The notes under the pieces are model-generated. The model was not told where the DNA came from and made no database searches. It saw only the letters and a program-made list of their open reading frames with translations. Source: Odobenus rosmarus divergens (taxonomy: Eukaryota; Chordata; Mammalia; Carnivora; Odobenidae). Taken from it: a stretch of 64,000 bases of DNA. Positions 9,938 through 21,485 of this stretch are shown here, in pieces. The position numbers and the translations under genes are program-made. Within the stretch, counting starts at the first letter, position 1; each line of letters begins with the position of its first letter. The stretch covers positions 2,547,427 through 2,611,426 of the forward strand of contig NW_004450464.1 of assembly GCF_000321225.1 (NCBI RefSeq). Reading direction: 5' to 3'.

Positions 9938-10137
9938 GGGGCTCCTGGGTTGCTCAGTCAGTTAAGTGTTAGACTCTTGATTTCAGCTAAGGTCATGATC
10001 TCAGGGTCCTGAGATGGAGCCCCATATCGGGCTCCCTGCTCAGCAGAGTGTCTACTTGAGATTCTCTCTCCCTCTCCCTCTGCCCCCTGCCCCCCTGCTC
10101 ACTCTCTCTGGAATAAATAAGTAAATCTTTTCTTTTA
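9938..10137 (+). mobile_element. CAN-SINE, older subfamily
   Basis: The head GGGGCTCCTGGGTTGCTCAG is followed by the ACTCTTGATTTCAGCTAAGGTCATGATCTCAGGG-type body. Target-site duplication AAGAGTT(A/C)ATATCAAGA at 9,921-9,937 and 10,138-10,154, one mismatch. Confidence 0.95.
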
Positions 10138-10154
10138 AAGAGTTCATATCAAGA

Positions 10155-10446
10155 ATAAATATTTTTTAAAAAAGTATATTTAATTTTGAAAAATGCTTTT
10201 TCAACATGAAAACAACAGTATGACATTTCTTTTTTGCTCTATTATTATGATTAATCTTAGTTGTCATTGAACTATTCTTTCATTTCTTCAATAAATATCA
10301 TTTTGCAAAAGCATATAATTATCTTAATGTGCTCCTGGTTACTTTGGAATTTTGCTTCCATCGTCATAGTGAGATTGGTTCATAATTTTCTTTTTGTATG
10401 TAACTCTTCCCTGTTTTTGTTTGTCGGTTTTCCTTCTACTATTGTA
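10155..10446 (-). mobile_element. Ancient L1M ORF2 (segment 4)
   Basis: Reads as the complement of ORF2 (TTTGAAAAATGCTTTTTCAACATG, ATAAATATCATTTTGC, GAGATTGGTTCATAATTTTC), continuing the same element until it is broken by another L1 3' UTR at 10,447. Confidence 0.7.
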
Positions 10447-11345
10447 TGTTTTTTTTTTTTAAAGCAGTTTCAGTTTCAGAGCAAAATTGAGAGAAAGATA
10501 TGGAGATTGCCCGTGTACTCCCTGCCCCACACATGCATAGCCTCCCCCACTATCAACATTCCTCATCGGAGTGGGACATTTGTTACCAAAGATGAATCAA
10601 CCTGACACTTTATAATCACCCAAAATCCATAGTTTACCCAAGGATTCACTTTTGGTGTTGTACATTCCATAGTTTCAGACAAATGTGTATGACATGTCTA
10701 TTATTATAATATCATAGAGAGTTGTTTCACTGCCCTAAAACTCTTATGCACCCTGCCTATTCATCTCTACCTCATGTACCGCTGGCAACTATTAATCTTT
10801 TTATTGTTTCCATAGTTTTGCCTTTTCTGGAATGTTATATAGTTGAAATCATACAATATGTAGCCTTTTTAGATTAATATCTTTCACTTAGTAATATGCA
10901 TTTAAAGTTCCTCTATGGTTTTTCATAGCTTGAGAGCTCATATCCCTTTAGCACTGAGTAATATTCCATTGTATGTATGTATCACGATTCATTTATCCTT
11001 TCACCTACTGGAGGACATCTTGGTTGCTTCCACATCTGGGCAATTATGAATAAAGCGACTATACATTTGTGTGCGGGATTTTGTATGCATGTAAGTTTTC
11101 AACACCTCTGACTAAATACCAAGGAGCACAACTGCTGGGTCATATCATAAAAGTATGTTTTATTTTGTAAGAAACCGCCAATCTGTCTTTCAAAAGGGCC
11201 ATACCATTTTGCACTCCTACCAGCAGTGAATAAGAGTTCCTAGCCAACATTTGGTATGGTCAGTATACCAGACTTTTGGCCATTCTAATAGGCTTGTAGT
11301 GGTATCTCATTGTTATTTTAATTTGCATTTCTCTGATGATATATG
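10447..11345 (-). mobile_element. 5'-truncated L1M 3' UTR
   Basis: A T-run (complement of the poly(A)) at about 10,449-10,460 is followed by the ordered complement of an L1M 3' UTR: CAACATTCCTCATCGGAGTGGGACATTTGTTACC, CAAGGATTCACTTTTGGTGTTGTACATTC, ACTGAGTAATATTCCATTGTATGTATG, CAATTATGAATAAAGC, and TTTTAATTTGCATTTCTCTGATGA. It appears inserted into, or joined to, another L1. Confidence 0.85.
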
Positions 11346-11389
11346 ATGTCTCCTGTAGTATCTACTTTACACATAATAATGTTAGGTTT

Positions 11390-12245
11390 GTTTGTTCATA
11401 GGCATCCATAACTGTTAGATTTTTATTGTTAATTGCACATCTTAGCATTGTTCTTCTTTGTCTCCATTAATTCAAGTACCTGCATTCAGACTTAACTGAA
11501 AGCAAAATCATAACTCTACTTTTTGTTTGCATTTGCTTGGCGTATCTCTGAACACATTTTTGTTTTTCAATCTTTCTAAATTACTTTAGAAGTCCATTCT
11601 CTTCTAAGCAGCATGGTGTAGGGTTTTTCCTTTGTAATCCATTCTGAAAGTCATCTTTATTGATATCTATTTATTTACAGTTGCTGGTAAGATTATTTGG
11701 TTTTAATTGTCAGCCGAGTTTATGCTATACTTTCTGATTTTGTTTTATATTTTTCTGATATTTTACTTCATCATCTTTTAGGGTTTTCTTTAATACATCC
11801 TGGTGTTTATGCTTGTAACTTAATGTATACTCTTATCTAATACAGGTAGCCCTCCATTTTGTGAGACAATATATATTAATTTTATGCTATAATAAATAAA
11901 TTTAGTTTTCTTTTTCTCTCTTCCTTTGTTTTCACTCCCATTTTTAGTCAATGATTATCTTCATATTTACCATGATACTCTATCATGAGTAATTTCATAC
12001 TTACCATCATAACCATGATATATAGTTATATATCTCTTTTTTGATAGGTGCTTTTAAATGATTTCCTTTGACTTCCAGTTAATAGAAATGAAGAAATCAC
12101 CATTTTGTCCTTTTCCCTCTAATTTTTGTTCTTTATATTGCCAGTGCATTTGGCATTTATATTCTCTTCTGTACTTCTCATCCCTACATTTTTTAGTGTT
12201 ATTAATACATTCAAATTTAATAAAGATTGCTAGTGATCCTCAAGT
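11390..12245 (-). mobile_element. Ancient L1M, ORF2 endonuclease region
   Basis: The plus strand resembles the complement of the L1 ORF2 5' part: GTTTGCATTTGCTTGGCGTATCTC, GTTTTATATTTTTCTGATATTTTACTTCATCATC, GGGTTTTCTTTAATACATCC. About 1 kb of ORF2 expected between this and segment 4 is missing. No open frame remains. Confidence 0.6.
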
Positions 12246-12261
12246 AACACCTTCATTTTCT

Positions 12262-12448
12262 TTTTTTTTTTAAGATTTATTTATTTATTTGACAGAGAGA
12301 GAGATAGCACAAGCAGGGGGAGTGGGAGAGAGAGAAGCAGGCTTCTTGCGGAGCAGGGAGCCCGATGTGGGGCTCGATCCCAGGACCTTGGGACCATGAC
12401 CTGAGCCCAAAGGCAGACGCTTAAGCAACTGAGCCAGCTAGGTGCCCC
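12262..12448 (-). mobile_element. CAN-SINE
   Basis: The complement starts GGGGCACCTAGCTGGCTCAG. Perfect 16-bp target-site duplication AACACCTTCATTTTCT at 12,246-12,261 and 12,449-12,464. The body is of the AGCAGGGGGAGTGGGAGAGAG type. Confidence 0.97.
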
Positions 12449-12499
12449 AACACCTTCATTTTCTATTTTAATAATGAGTTCCTTTCATTTTATTTGAGC

Positions 12500-12985
12500 T
12501 CCAGTCATCAAACAATAGGCTACATTTCCCAGCCTCTAACACAGCTAGGTGTGGTTTTCTGACTAAGTTTAAGCTAGTTGAGTATGAACTAAAGTTTGTC
12601 CTACTTCCAGGATATTTCCTTAAAGAAGAAGCCGCCTGATATTGGATTCCATATTCCCCTGTTTGCCTGCATTGGGAATGAGCCAGTCTAAACTGTGGAG
12701 AGGAGTATGTAACCATCCTAGGAGATGATGAAGAAATAAGATATAAAGACCTAGGTCCCTGAATGTCTTCCTAGAGGATAGCTTAAAGGATACCATGTCA
12801 GCCCTGGACTATTCATATCAGGATTATTTCATGAAAACAGTAAAAAACAAAACTTTTATCCAATTTAGGTCAGTGAATTTGTGGTCATTTTGTTACAGGG
12901 ACTTAGCCTCTACTATAAGTAATACTAAAATAAATCCAGTGATCAGAACTGATTATTTTGTTGTAATTTTGCCAATTATATCTTG
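12500..12985 (+). mobile_element. MaLR/ERVL-type LTR relic (family unresolved)
   Basis: Characteristic phrases: AGGCTACATTTCCCAGCCTCTAACACAGCTAGGTGTGG near the start, CTACTTCCAGGATATTTCC, a (GATGAAGAAATAAGATAT)-CCTAGGTCCCTGAATG block, and GTCATTTTGTTACAGGGAC near the end. Decayed and non-coding. Confidence 0.5.
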
Positions 12986-13079
12986 ATAAACTAAGTTTGT
13001 CCTCCAATTAAATTCCTCAAAAAGAACTCATGGGGAAAATATTCCCTATGTTTGTGCAACTTAAAAACTATTCATTAAA

Positions 13080-13775
13080 TCTCTAACCTCATATCCAGTT
13101 TTCAGGAAATAGGAGTGATATAGGAGCAGGTTAAAAAAATACCAAGAGAAAAGAATCAGGTACATGCAGATTTGGAAAAAACATATGTCACTTGTCCTGA
13201 ATTCTTCAAAAAGTGAAAGTTACAAAAAATTAAAAGCAAGGGACTTTATTACTAAGAGAAACTAAACAGACAAAATCACCAATTGCAAAGCATCCACCTA
13301 GGATGGATCCTAGTTCCTAAGAAAGCAAACTGTAAAATATATAATCACAACAACTTAGAAAAATTTTATACGGACTGGATATTAAATGAAATTATGGAAT
13401 AATTTTATTTCTTAGGTGTGATGACAGCATAATATTATGTAGGGAATTGTCCTTATTCTTAGGAAATGAATGTTCAATAATTAGGAATAAAGTTGCCTGA
13501 GGTCCTAAGCTTGCTTTTAAACATACACATATATATTTAGAGAGAGAGAGAGAGAGAGAGAAAGAAAAAGAGGGGGGGAGAGAGAGAAAGAAGGGGAAGA
13601 TAAGGGAGAGAAAAAAAGGAGAGGATTAAATGAGTGTGAAGACAAACCAAATATGCCCCCAAAAAGGTAAAAATTGTGGAATCCAGGTGGAGGATATATA
13701 CAAGTATTTATTAAACTATTCTACTATTCTTTTTTTGAAAATTCTAAAACAAAATTTGGGGAAATAAGTATTTAA
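13080..13775 (+). mobile_element. Ancient L1M 3' end
   Basis: Recognisable order: ATTTTATTTCTTAGGTGTGATGACAGCATAATATTATG, GGGAATTGTCCTTATTCTTAGGAAATG, an internal GA microsatellite, then AGGTGGAGGATATATACAAG and TTCTTTTTTTGAAAATTCTAAAACAAAATTTGGG. The GA run is a normal feature of this 3' UTR type. Confidence 0.7.
13538..13620 (+). repeat. GA-rich microsatellite
   Basis: (GA)n followed by imperfect purine-only GA/GGA/AAAG units, lying inside the L1 3' UTR. Confidence 0.9.
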
Positions 13776-13789
13776 AGCACTCAAAAACA

Positions 13790-14984
13790 TGTTTATTGCC
13801 TTTATACTCAAATGACAGTGGGTTAGACATAAAATCCTTAGGTGCATTCTCTTTCCTTTGGCCTTTTGTAGGTATTGTTCTATTGACTGCTTGCCTAAAA
13901 GGTTGCAGTGGAGAAATATAAGTTGAATTAATTTATATAAGTTACTTTATATTCTCATCCGGCTTTCCAGTGAATTCTTTTTGTATGTTAAAAGACAAAT
14001 AACTTTCCTGCATTGCCTTATTGTTAACCATTCTTGCTCATTTTCTACTGGGAAGAACACAATATGACTTTTCAATTTGTAAGTTCAAGTCTTTTTAATC
14101 TCAAAAATAGTTATATGTTTGTTTTGTTGTTGTTTCTTCATAGAGGATTCCAATTGCGCATAGGACTTCCAAATCAGTCATTTTTTAAATGTCTGTTTTC
14201 TTAATTGTATAAGGCTATTAATGTATTTTTTTCTATTTAACTTCATTTACTTTTTTCACTGTATCCTTTGTTTTCAGAATAATCTGTTCTTCAATGAGCT
14301 TCTTACAGGTTCAGCTGAATTTAATAGTTTTGTGTGTTATTTCCATACTTTCTGGAACACTACCAGCTGATAATTTTTATTGTCTCAACATATCTTCCCA
14401 GAGCTTTTGCCTTTTTTCTTTGTATCTTACTTGATAGAAAATTTATAGTGAAAATCTTTCTTTGTTTCTGATTTGTCTTTGAACGGATCCTGCGCTGGTG
14501 CCTTCTTGTATCGTTGAAGAAGGTGAATGTTTCCTGCAGCAACTATTTGCCAGGAGTATACGTCAGAGACAGAAAGCAATAGTATTCAGGACAGGCTTGA
14601 TTTCTTATGATCAAGGGTTCTGGGTATGACTTTTTCCCATGCAGTGGAAATAGGCATCAATTTTCTCAATTCAAAGCTTCTTTCTATGCTGCAACAGAGA
14701 AAGCATTGCTTGTACATATGTATTGCCCATAGGATAGTCTCAATTCCTCTCCTTCCTGGAACCATGCTGGGTCAAGTAAAACGCATGCCAGGTTTACCAT
14801 TAGATCTGTGGCTGAAAATAAGGAACTTTGTTTTATCACCTGGCATGATCTTCATCATTGATACAATAGTTTTTGCTGGCTCCTTCTCTGATCTAAAGCT
14901 CTTATCATCATTTATTGGCTTTCTCCTACTTCCTCTACTGCATGCCCTCTGCTGTAAGTTACCCTTCCAAATATCTTTTTTTAA
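13790..14984 (-). mobile_element. HAL1/L1ME-like relic (right part uncertain)
   Basis: GGTATTGTTCTATTGACTGCTTGCC and the following TTGCAGTGGAGAAATATAA resemble the complement of the HAL1-type stretch that contains a 'chance of exon-like' AACTCT..AGAAGACAATGGAGCAAT motif. Divergence is high. The part from 14,600 to 14,984, with a 123-codon open frame at 14,626-14,997, is not recognised. Confidence 0.4.
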
Positions 14985-15175
14985 ACCACTTTATTGAAGT
15001 ATAGTTGACATACAAAAAGGTGTACTTATTTAATGTATACAACTTAATGAGTTTGGAGATGAGCATATATCTCTAAAACCGTTCCTGAAATCTTTGCCAA
15101 AAACATATTTATCACCTCCAAAAGTTTGCTCCCACCCTCTATACTTATTATTATTATTACTATTATTATTACTTT
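14985..15175 (-). mobile_element. L1M 3'-UTR tip
   Basis: CCACTTTATTGAAGTATAGTTGACATACAAAAAGGTG, then TTTAATGTATACAACTTAATGAGTTTGGAGATG and CACCTCCAAAAGTTTGCTCCC, is the complement of an old L1M terminus. It ends at a TTA/TTAC microsatellite (15,146-15,175). Confidence 0.8.
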
Positions 15176-15764
15176 ATATCTGGTGATTTGGGGTTTTAGC
15201 TGTCTTCCAGTTTCACCAAGTATAGTGTTTCTGCCTTGTATTCATTGTTCTCCTTGGTACTTTTGAATGACTTCTAGAAAACAAGAGGAAAATGCTGATT
15301 TTATATTCCAATGTTCAAACAAAAAGCCTATTCACGATTTCTTTATTTTGAATTTTTATTCTTCTATTTTTAATGTGACTAGATTTGGTCTTCAGGAAGA
15401 TTTTTCATAATGGTTAATAGATGATATATACTCAGCCTTTACATATTTAAAATACTCTTCTTGTCATCTCTATACATGAAACTTGTACGTACAGACTAGG
15501 CATGTTATTGGGGAAAAGTCTTTTCATCTCATAACTCCAAAGAAACTGTACCATCACTTCCTGTTCCAGAACATTACTATGTGGAAATCTTAGACTAGCC
15601 TGAACTTCCTCTTACCTGTGATTGTTTCTTCTTCAAGAATGATTATATTGTTCTTTCCTTGACCTTAAGGTTCAAAACTCTCACCATGTTATGTCTTTGT
15701 GATTCTCTATTAGTTCTTTATTATATCTTACTATACTTACATGAACCCCTTTCAACATGTGTGA
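15176..15764 (-). mobile_element. Probable HAL1/L1ME-like continuation
   Basis: The AAAACTCTCACCATGTTATGTCTTTGTGATTCTC stretch and its surroundings resemble the complement of L1ME/HAL1 5' sequence. The assignment is weak. Confidence 0.35.
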
Positions 15765-16181
15765 TGGATTGTGTGTTCAAAATCACCACAATATCATCTA
15801 TCCCACATGCTCATCTTAAAATGTGACATTGCCATTCATAAAGAGGTGGGTGTATGGTCCCTTATCTGAAATGTCGGCAGCCTTCTGACTATAGATGATG
15901 AGACTCTAAGTGAGTTTTGAGAGTAGATGATAAAAATGCCATGCACTCTGCTTTCTTCTCTTAAATCATTAGCTCTTAGAAGTCTTCAGTCACCGGATAA
16001 GTAGTCCAAGTGTCCTGAAGCCCTAATGCTCTAAGGAGATCCAAACTAGCCCATGGCGAGACAACATGGAGGGGCCAAAAGATCTTTCTATGAAGAGAGA
16101 GAAAGATGCTCTGCTCCTCTAGCTCCAGCTACTACATGAGAGTTTCTGATCCAGAACCATCCAGGAAGTCATGAGAGAATT

Positions 16182-16221
<40 letters not shown>

Positions 16222-16495
16222 GGTTTTATTTATTTATTTGACAGAGAGAGACACAAGAGGGAACACACGCAGGGGGAGTGGGAGAGGGAGAAGCAGGCTT
16301 CTCGCGGAGCAGGGAGCCCGATGTGGGGCTCAATCCCAGGACCCTGGGATCATGACCTGAGCCAAAGGCAGATGCTTAATGACTGAGCCACCCAGGTGCC
16401 CCAAGAGAACTTTTTTTAAAGAAGTTGTTATTGTTTTAAGCCTTTAAACTTTGCACTGATTTCTTATACAGCAATAGATAAATCATAAGATATGC
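15765..16495 (+). mobile_element. MaLR/ERVL-type LTR, split by a CAN-SINE
   Basis: The start TGTGATGGATTGTGTGTTCAAAAT and the end TTATTGTTTTAAGCC...CAGCAATAGATAAATCATA match an LTR family whose end reads TTGTTTTAAGCCACTAAG...GCAGCAATAGATAACT. The middle (CCAAACTAGCCCATGGCGAGACAACATGGAGGGG) also fits. The SINE at about 16,181-16,402 interrupts it. Confidence 0.55.
16181..16402 (-). mobile_element. CAN-SINE with (TTTA)n tail
   Basis: The complement starts GGGGCACCTGGGTGGCTCAG and ends in a long (TAAA)n tail (plus-strand TTTA repeats 16,181-16,220, then a second short TTTA run). The target site is imperfect (AGAGAA(T/C)TTT on each side). Confidence 0.94.
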
Positions 16496-17110
16496 ATATT
16501 CAACTTTTCCTTTAAGGAAAGCTTTCTCCTATATATCTTTAAATATTTTTTGGAATTCAGTTGTTGAGCTCTCTTCCTGAGAAACACTAATTATCCATTT
16601 ATTCATGAAGACAGATGGATAGATAGCCATTCTGCACACCTACGATTTTCTAAACATTTTGCTCTTACAATTTTTCCCTTTGCAGTATGATCTGATCTAA
16701 CTTACATCCCATATCATGCTTTTGGTTTTTAGGGTTTATTGTTGTTGTGCATTTTCTGATTTTTACTTCACCAGTTCTTTTAGATTTTTTTCTTAAAACA
16801 AATGGTTTTTAACTATTTTACTATTTCATGTGTCTCCTCAATTTCTTTTCCTGGATTTGTCAGTAACTTTATTTTATATGATCCCTTGTTTCATAGAAAT
16901 TCCATGTTCTCTTTAAGTTCCTTGAGACTGCAATTAATTTTTTTTCTGAAATTTCCTTTTCTTTTCAAGTAAGTTCTCTTCCAAAATTCAGTCTCAATAG
17001 TCTTCTGACCATTAATCCATCCCTTCATTTGTTTTTGTGGTGCTTTTTGCACATCAAATCCTTTCTATTAATCATTTTAAATGGAGGCCAGAGTATCTGT
17101 TTTGCAATGT
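16496..17110 (-). mobile_element. Probable L1ME/HAL1 5'-region relic
   Basis: TATATCTTTAAATATTTTTTGGAATTC, CACTAATTATCCATTTATTCATG and ATTTCCTTTTCTTTTCAAGTAAG follow the general order of the complement of old L1 5' regions. It plausibly continues the 15,176-15,764 sequence across the LTR. Highly diverged. Confidence 0.4.
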
Positions 17111-19378
17111 GTAGAAAGATAGTGTGGGTGGACTCCCATTAGCTAGCCTTTTTTAAAAAATAAGATATCAGAGTCATCCCCCTGTCTTCAGCTGGAGAAC
17201 TGAATACTGTTTATTTTGTTTCTCTGTTTTATTCTTTAACTGCTTGAGAGTGTTGGAGGCATGAAAATAGTGGAAATGATGAATGCCTTGGAACAGCATG
17301 CAGCTAATGTATAAACTTTCATCTGTAAGTTCCAAATCTGCTATATCCTCCGCACAGAAAGTGCAGTCAAGTCCTTGGGAGTTCGGTAACATTCTTCATC
17401 TTTCGGTCATTACATTTATCGTTTCCTCCAGTAGCGATATATTCTCGGATGGCTTACTGTTGTCTCACCAATTCCTGTCCCCTTTTTGCTCCCTCTAAAA
17501 CATCATTTGACACCAGCCCATCTCTCTGTTTAAGAAGCCCTGTGAAGAGTTAAAATGACATGGAATCTCAATACCTCCTTCAGACCCAACACATGATGTC
17601 CTAGAAAAATGAGACTAGACCTCAAGCAGTCTGCCCCTCACTGCACTTCATTGTTAGCTCCCCCCATGTCCCAAGCCCTTGTATTTCCAAGATAAGGACC
17701 ACTGTCAGGGTAATTCACAACTCTATCATTTACTTTATTGAAAACAACATCATTTTAATCATTTTAGAGTAGTTGTGAAATCTGAGTCTTTCATTTTGTT
17801 CAAAATTTTCTTGCATCTGTCAGATATTCTTTATAAGGTATGTCAAGAAGTTGTTCAAGATCCGTGGTTTCATTATAGATTAGTTTTCCCTCCTTTCATA
17901 TATTTTAGGGAAACATACACAGTATTCAGGGCACACTGGGAAGAAAATCATGCCAGTGTTCAGTAATTCTTCCATTGTTCCAAAAAAAAAAAAAAACCCA
18001 ATCAGCCCTTTTTAATATGACACATTTGTGATTATTTTGTTTTCCTAAATTCACATATGCCACCAAGAAGTTCACAGGCTTCCAGGAATTTTTATTAAGA
18101 ATTCTAAATATTCCATCAAGGAATTTTTATCTCTGCTAAAGAGATCAAGGATATAACTGGAACTAACCATGCTTCATTTCATGCTAGCTTGCTGCTCCGT
18201 AGATAAATGTGAAACATCCCTTTGTGGCCAAATGTACACTTGATGGAATTGCGTTGCCTCAATTCTTTAAGCATCTTGTGAAAGGCAAAGAAAGAGAGTA
18301 AACCTTTCCTGATTGACGTATGTCAACTGTCATGAGCTTCATGGACATACAGCGTGATAAAGAGAGTAAGTGACAGTTGGGACTCATGGACAAAAGCATT
18401 TTCTATAGAATCTAGTGCAATAGACAGTGTTCACCCTTCTGAGCTGTGGCCTGTTTCTGGCCTTAAGATTCAGCATTAAGACAGGCTGTCAAAGATAAGA
18501 CAGGATGTGAAAGAGGTCCTGCTACAGGGCACCTCAGGTAAGTTTTTAATAGCTATCGGTGCTTGAATAAGAATCCTCCTGATGTCTAGTTTTTCCTCCT
18601 AGTACAATGAAGTAATATCTTCATATTTCTTAAATGACATTTTCATCTGGGAGAATGAATAATTCAGTGCATTAATTGATGCCAATTTCACATGGAACAA
18701 TTTTATGGAATGCACTTAGTTCTGATTGTCTAGGTAGATAAGAATGATGTAACTGTTCCTCTTTCACCAGGTAAGGAGTTGTCTGCCTGTATAGTCATGG
18801 CAGGAAGCAGAAAATGACCTTGGTTTCTACATAAATAATAGGACATATGTAAACAGTTAATGCTGACATTCAGTTTACAAATAGATTCAATTGTGCTACT
18901 GAAATAAAATATATGCCACTGCACTAAACTAATAATGATTGGTGGTGGGAAACGGGTGATGGGTACAGTGAGAGAGATTAGGAAGATAATTGTTGGATGA
19001 CCCACCGGAGGATGGGTTTTTCTGTTTTTCATGTTTCTATCCTTTCACAAATGTTCTCATATGTTTTTCTATAAGGCACAATAACATTCCTTGCAATATA
19101 ATATCAAGTATCTATATCTCTGCTCTGAACCAACTTTTCTTATACATTGCTGTCTTGATCTCAGCAGTGTCCCAAGGATTATCAAGCAATCACAAATATT
19201 CACTGAACACACAGTGTTGTGTGTTGAGAACCATACCATCCATTTTTAAGTGGTTCTGAGAAAGGAGGAAATCAGTTATAGCCCTTGATCTAAAGATAAG
19301 AACAGGAACGCAAAGACAAAATAGAATACAATAAAGGGCATAGTTTGTGGGAATTTCCAAAGGCTCATTCCAGGTTTC
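17111..19378. other. Repeat-poor unrecognised stretch
   Basis: About 2.3 kb in which I recognise no SINE, LINE or LTR. It has a 14-A run at 17,983-17,996 and short open frames on both strands (for example 60-100 codons around 18,730-19,260) with no recognisable domains. Single-copy sequence is the default reading. Confidence 0.45.
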
Positions 19379-19387
19379 TCTTGTCTC

Positions 19388-19412
19388 TCCCTCTCTCTCT
19401 CTCTCTCTCTCC
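19388..19412. repeat. CT microsatellite
   Basis: Interrupted (CT)n run. Confidence 0.9.
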
Positions 19413-19449
19413 TTCATAGAGATTTTATCTATTCACAAAAAATAGTTTA

Positions 19450-20145
19450 GTTAATTCATTATACAAACACATACTGGGTGTTTTTATTGAGTCATGTACC
19501 TGGTAAGGAGCCAAGAATTCAACGAATAAGAGAATCCTCTGTCTTCAAGGAGCTCGCAGGATAGTAGTGATGGTGACCACGTAGACGATACCGCAAGTGT
19601 CATTTTGAAAGGAAGTGCATTTCTAACATGTGGGGCACTGAATAAGGGCATCTAACCCTGCCTGGACAGGAGCAGGAAGCATTCCTGGAGGAGCTGATAC
19701 TTGTGCAGAGTTTTAAAGGATGAAGGAGAGCCAAACATGAATAGGAGAAAAAATATATATATTCCGAGCGGATTGGACATCTTGAGCAAAGGTATGAGAA
19801 AGAGAATCTGCATAACAAGTGTTCAGCATTGCTGACACTGAGGGTAGAGGGCACAGGGGAAAGAGTCTAGCATGTAGAACTTTTACTTCTATGTTAGAAA
19901 CTTAGACTGTGTCTTCTAGGTAATGGGAGCCACTCAAGAGTTTTAAATAAAGAAATGACAGGGTCAGATTTATATTTTAGAACCATTTGATGGTTTAGTG
20001 AAGGACTGACTTGAAAGGAACACGGCTGAAAAAACTGGTTAATAGGCTATTTCAGTGGTCAGGTTGCAGGACGATGAGGGTGTCGTCCAAGACAGAGTTC
20101 GCAGATGGAGAAGAAGGGGACAGATCTGGAAAATATTTATAAGGC
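19450..20145 (-). mobile_element. L2 LINE 3' region
   Basis: The plus strand follows the complement of L2: TTTTTATTGAGTCATGTACCTGGTAAGG, AGGAGCAGGAAGCATTCCTGGAGGAGCTGATACTTG, GCAAAGGTATGAGAAAG, TAATGGGAGCCACTCAAGAGTTTTAAATAAAGAAATGACAGGGTCAGATTTATATTTTAGAACC, and GGCTATTTCAGTGGTCAGGTTGCAGGACGATGAGGG. It is a fairly long, well-recognised copy without coding capacity. Confidence 0.85.
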
Positions 20146-20760
20146 AATATTGGCAAGGCTTTGTATTACTGGAGCTGGCATAAGGAAGAGGGCACAATAA
20201 AAGAGGACCCAAACTACCTGATATCCTCTACAAGAGTCACAACATTCAGTGCTGTCATTCAAGGACCAGTGTATCTGCCCTCACTGACTTCACCTGTCCT
20301 CTTCAGTGATCCATCTAGATGTGAAAGGGTTTTTGTGACTGTCATCCATTCATGTTTCCACATCCTAGGAGACATGTCATTGATGTAGAATCTAAAACAC
20401 AGCAATTAGAAATCCTGGCCCCAAGTTCCTCATTTTTTCCTACATGCTCCAAAGAAGAAGCTTTGCTAGTTGTGTTCTCCCATGCACAAGCTTGGGGGAA
20501 CCTCTGTAGGTGTTCCTCAAGAGTGTATTATAGGGAAGAAAGCAGAGGGTGCATCAATGAACCCCAGAGTCCACTTGTATCCTCTGTATGGCAGGATGTT
20601 TCCTCCTCTGTTTCCTACCACTGCTGCAATCATTCATGCCACATCAAAAAAAAAAAAAAAAAAAAGTACATGAAAAGAAAATCTGCTACCAGTAAAACAA
20701 AGTGCAGCTCCTAGAGTTAGCTGCTTCATTATGCTCCAGCATGTTCGGCAACTGGTTCAC
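20146..20760. other. Unrecognised stretch with a poly(A) run
   Basis: A 21-A run at about 20,646-20,666 could be a retrotransposition tail, but I recognise neither a source RNA upstream nor a clear target-site duplication. Open frames of 67-120 codons cross the A-run and are probably chance. Confidence 0.45.
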
Positions 20761-20777
20761 TCACACCACAGTTATTT

Positions 20778-20980
20778 TTTTCCCTTAAAGCTTTATCTAT
20801 TTATTTGACAGAGAGAGAGAGAGAGAGGGTGAGGGAGCAAGCACAAGCAGGGGGAGCAGCAGATGGAGAAGTAGACTCCCTGCTGAACAGGGAGCCCCAT
20901 GCGGGGCTCAAACCCAGGTCATTGCGACCATGACCTGAGCTGAAGACAGATGGCCAACCAACTGAGCCACCCAGGCACCC
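20778..20980 (-). mobile_element. CAN-SINE
   Basis: The complement starts GGGGTGCCTGGGTGGCTCAG. Target-site duplication CACACCA(C/T)AGTTATTT at 20,762-20,777 and 20,981-20,996, one mismatch. A (GA)n run lies before the tail. Confidence 0.96.
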
Positions 20981-21283
20981 CACACCATAGTTATTTAAAG
21001 AAATAATATATAGGCATGAAATATAAGAGAATTCTCTATCCATGTCTAAAAGCTTAATTTTCTAACTGGGAGAAAAGTGTGCAATGTTTTCTTCAAATTC
21101 TTTGCTGACTACTGAGGGAAAATGTCTACTTCCACAAGCCCTGTGTCCTCCAGTGTATTGACACTTCATTAATATTCTTTTAGTAATATTAATGATAATG
21201 GTAATATTTAATGCCCAGAAAATATACTTGCAAATTTTTAAATGATGAATTAAAAAAGTTCTTCCAATAGAAAATGTCTGTAA

Positions 21284-21485
21284 TGTTTATTTTTTTATTT
21301 TCTTTTTAAGATTTTATTTATTTATTCATGAGAGACAGAGAGAGACAGAGAGAGAGAGAGAAAGGCAGAGGGAGAAGCAGGCTCCCAAAGAGCAGGGAGC
21401 CCGATGTGGGACTCGATCCCAGGACCCTGGGATCATGACCTGAGCCAAAGGCAGACGCTTAACCATCTGAGCCACCCAGGCGTCC
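21284..21485 (-). mobile_element. CAN-SINE, SINEC_Cf-like variant
   Basis: The complement starts GGACGCCTGGGTGGCTCAG. Near the tail the plus strand has TTTATTCATGAGAGACAGAGAG, a variant typical of the SINEC_Cf type, unlike the TTTATTTGACAGAGAG form of most other copies here. Target-site duplication GAAAATGTCTGTAA at 21,270-21,283 and 21,486-21,499. Confidence 0.95.

Noticed and set aside
14626..14997. 123-codon open frame, the longest gap-free frame other than those in repeats
   Set aside because: No recognisable domain, no splice-site or codon-use support, AT-rich LINE-rich setting, and its end overlaps an L1M 3' tip.
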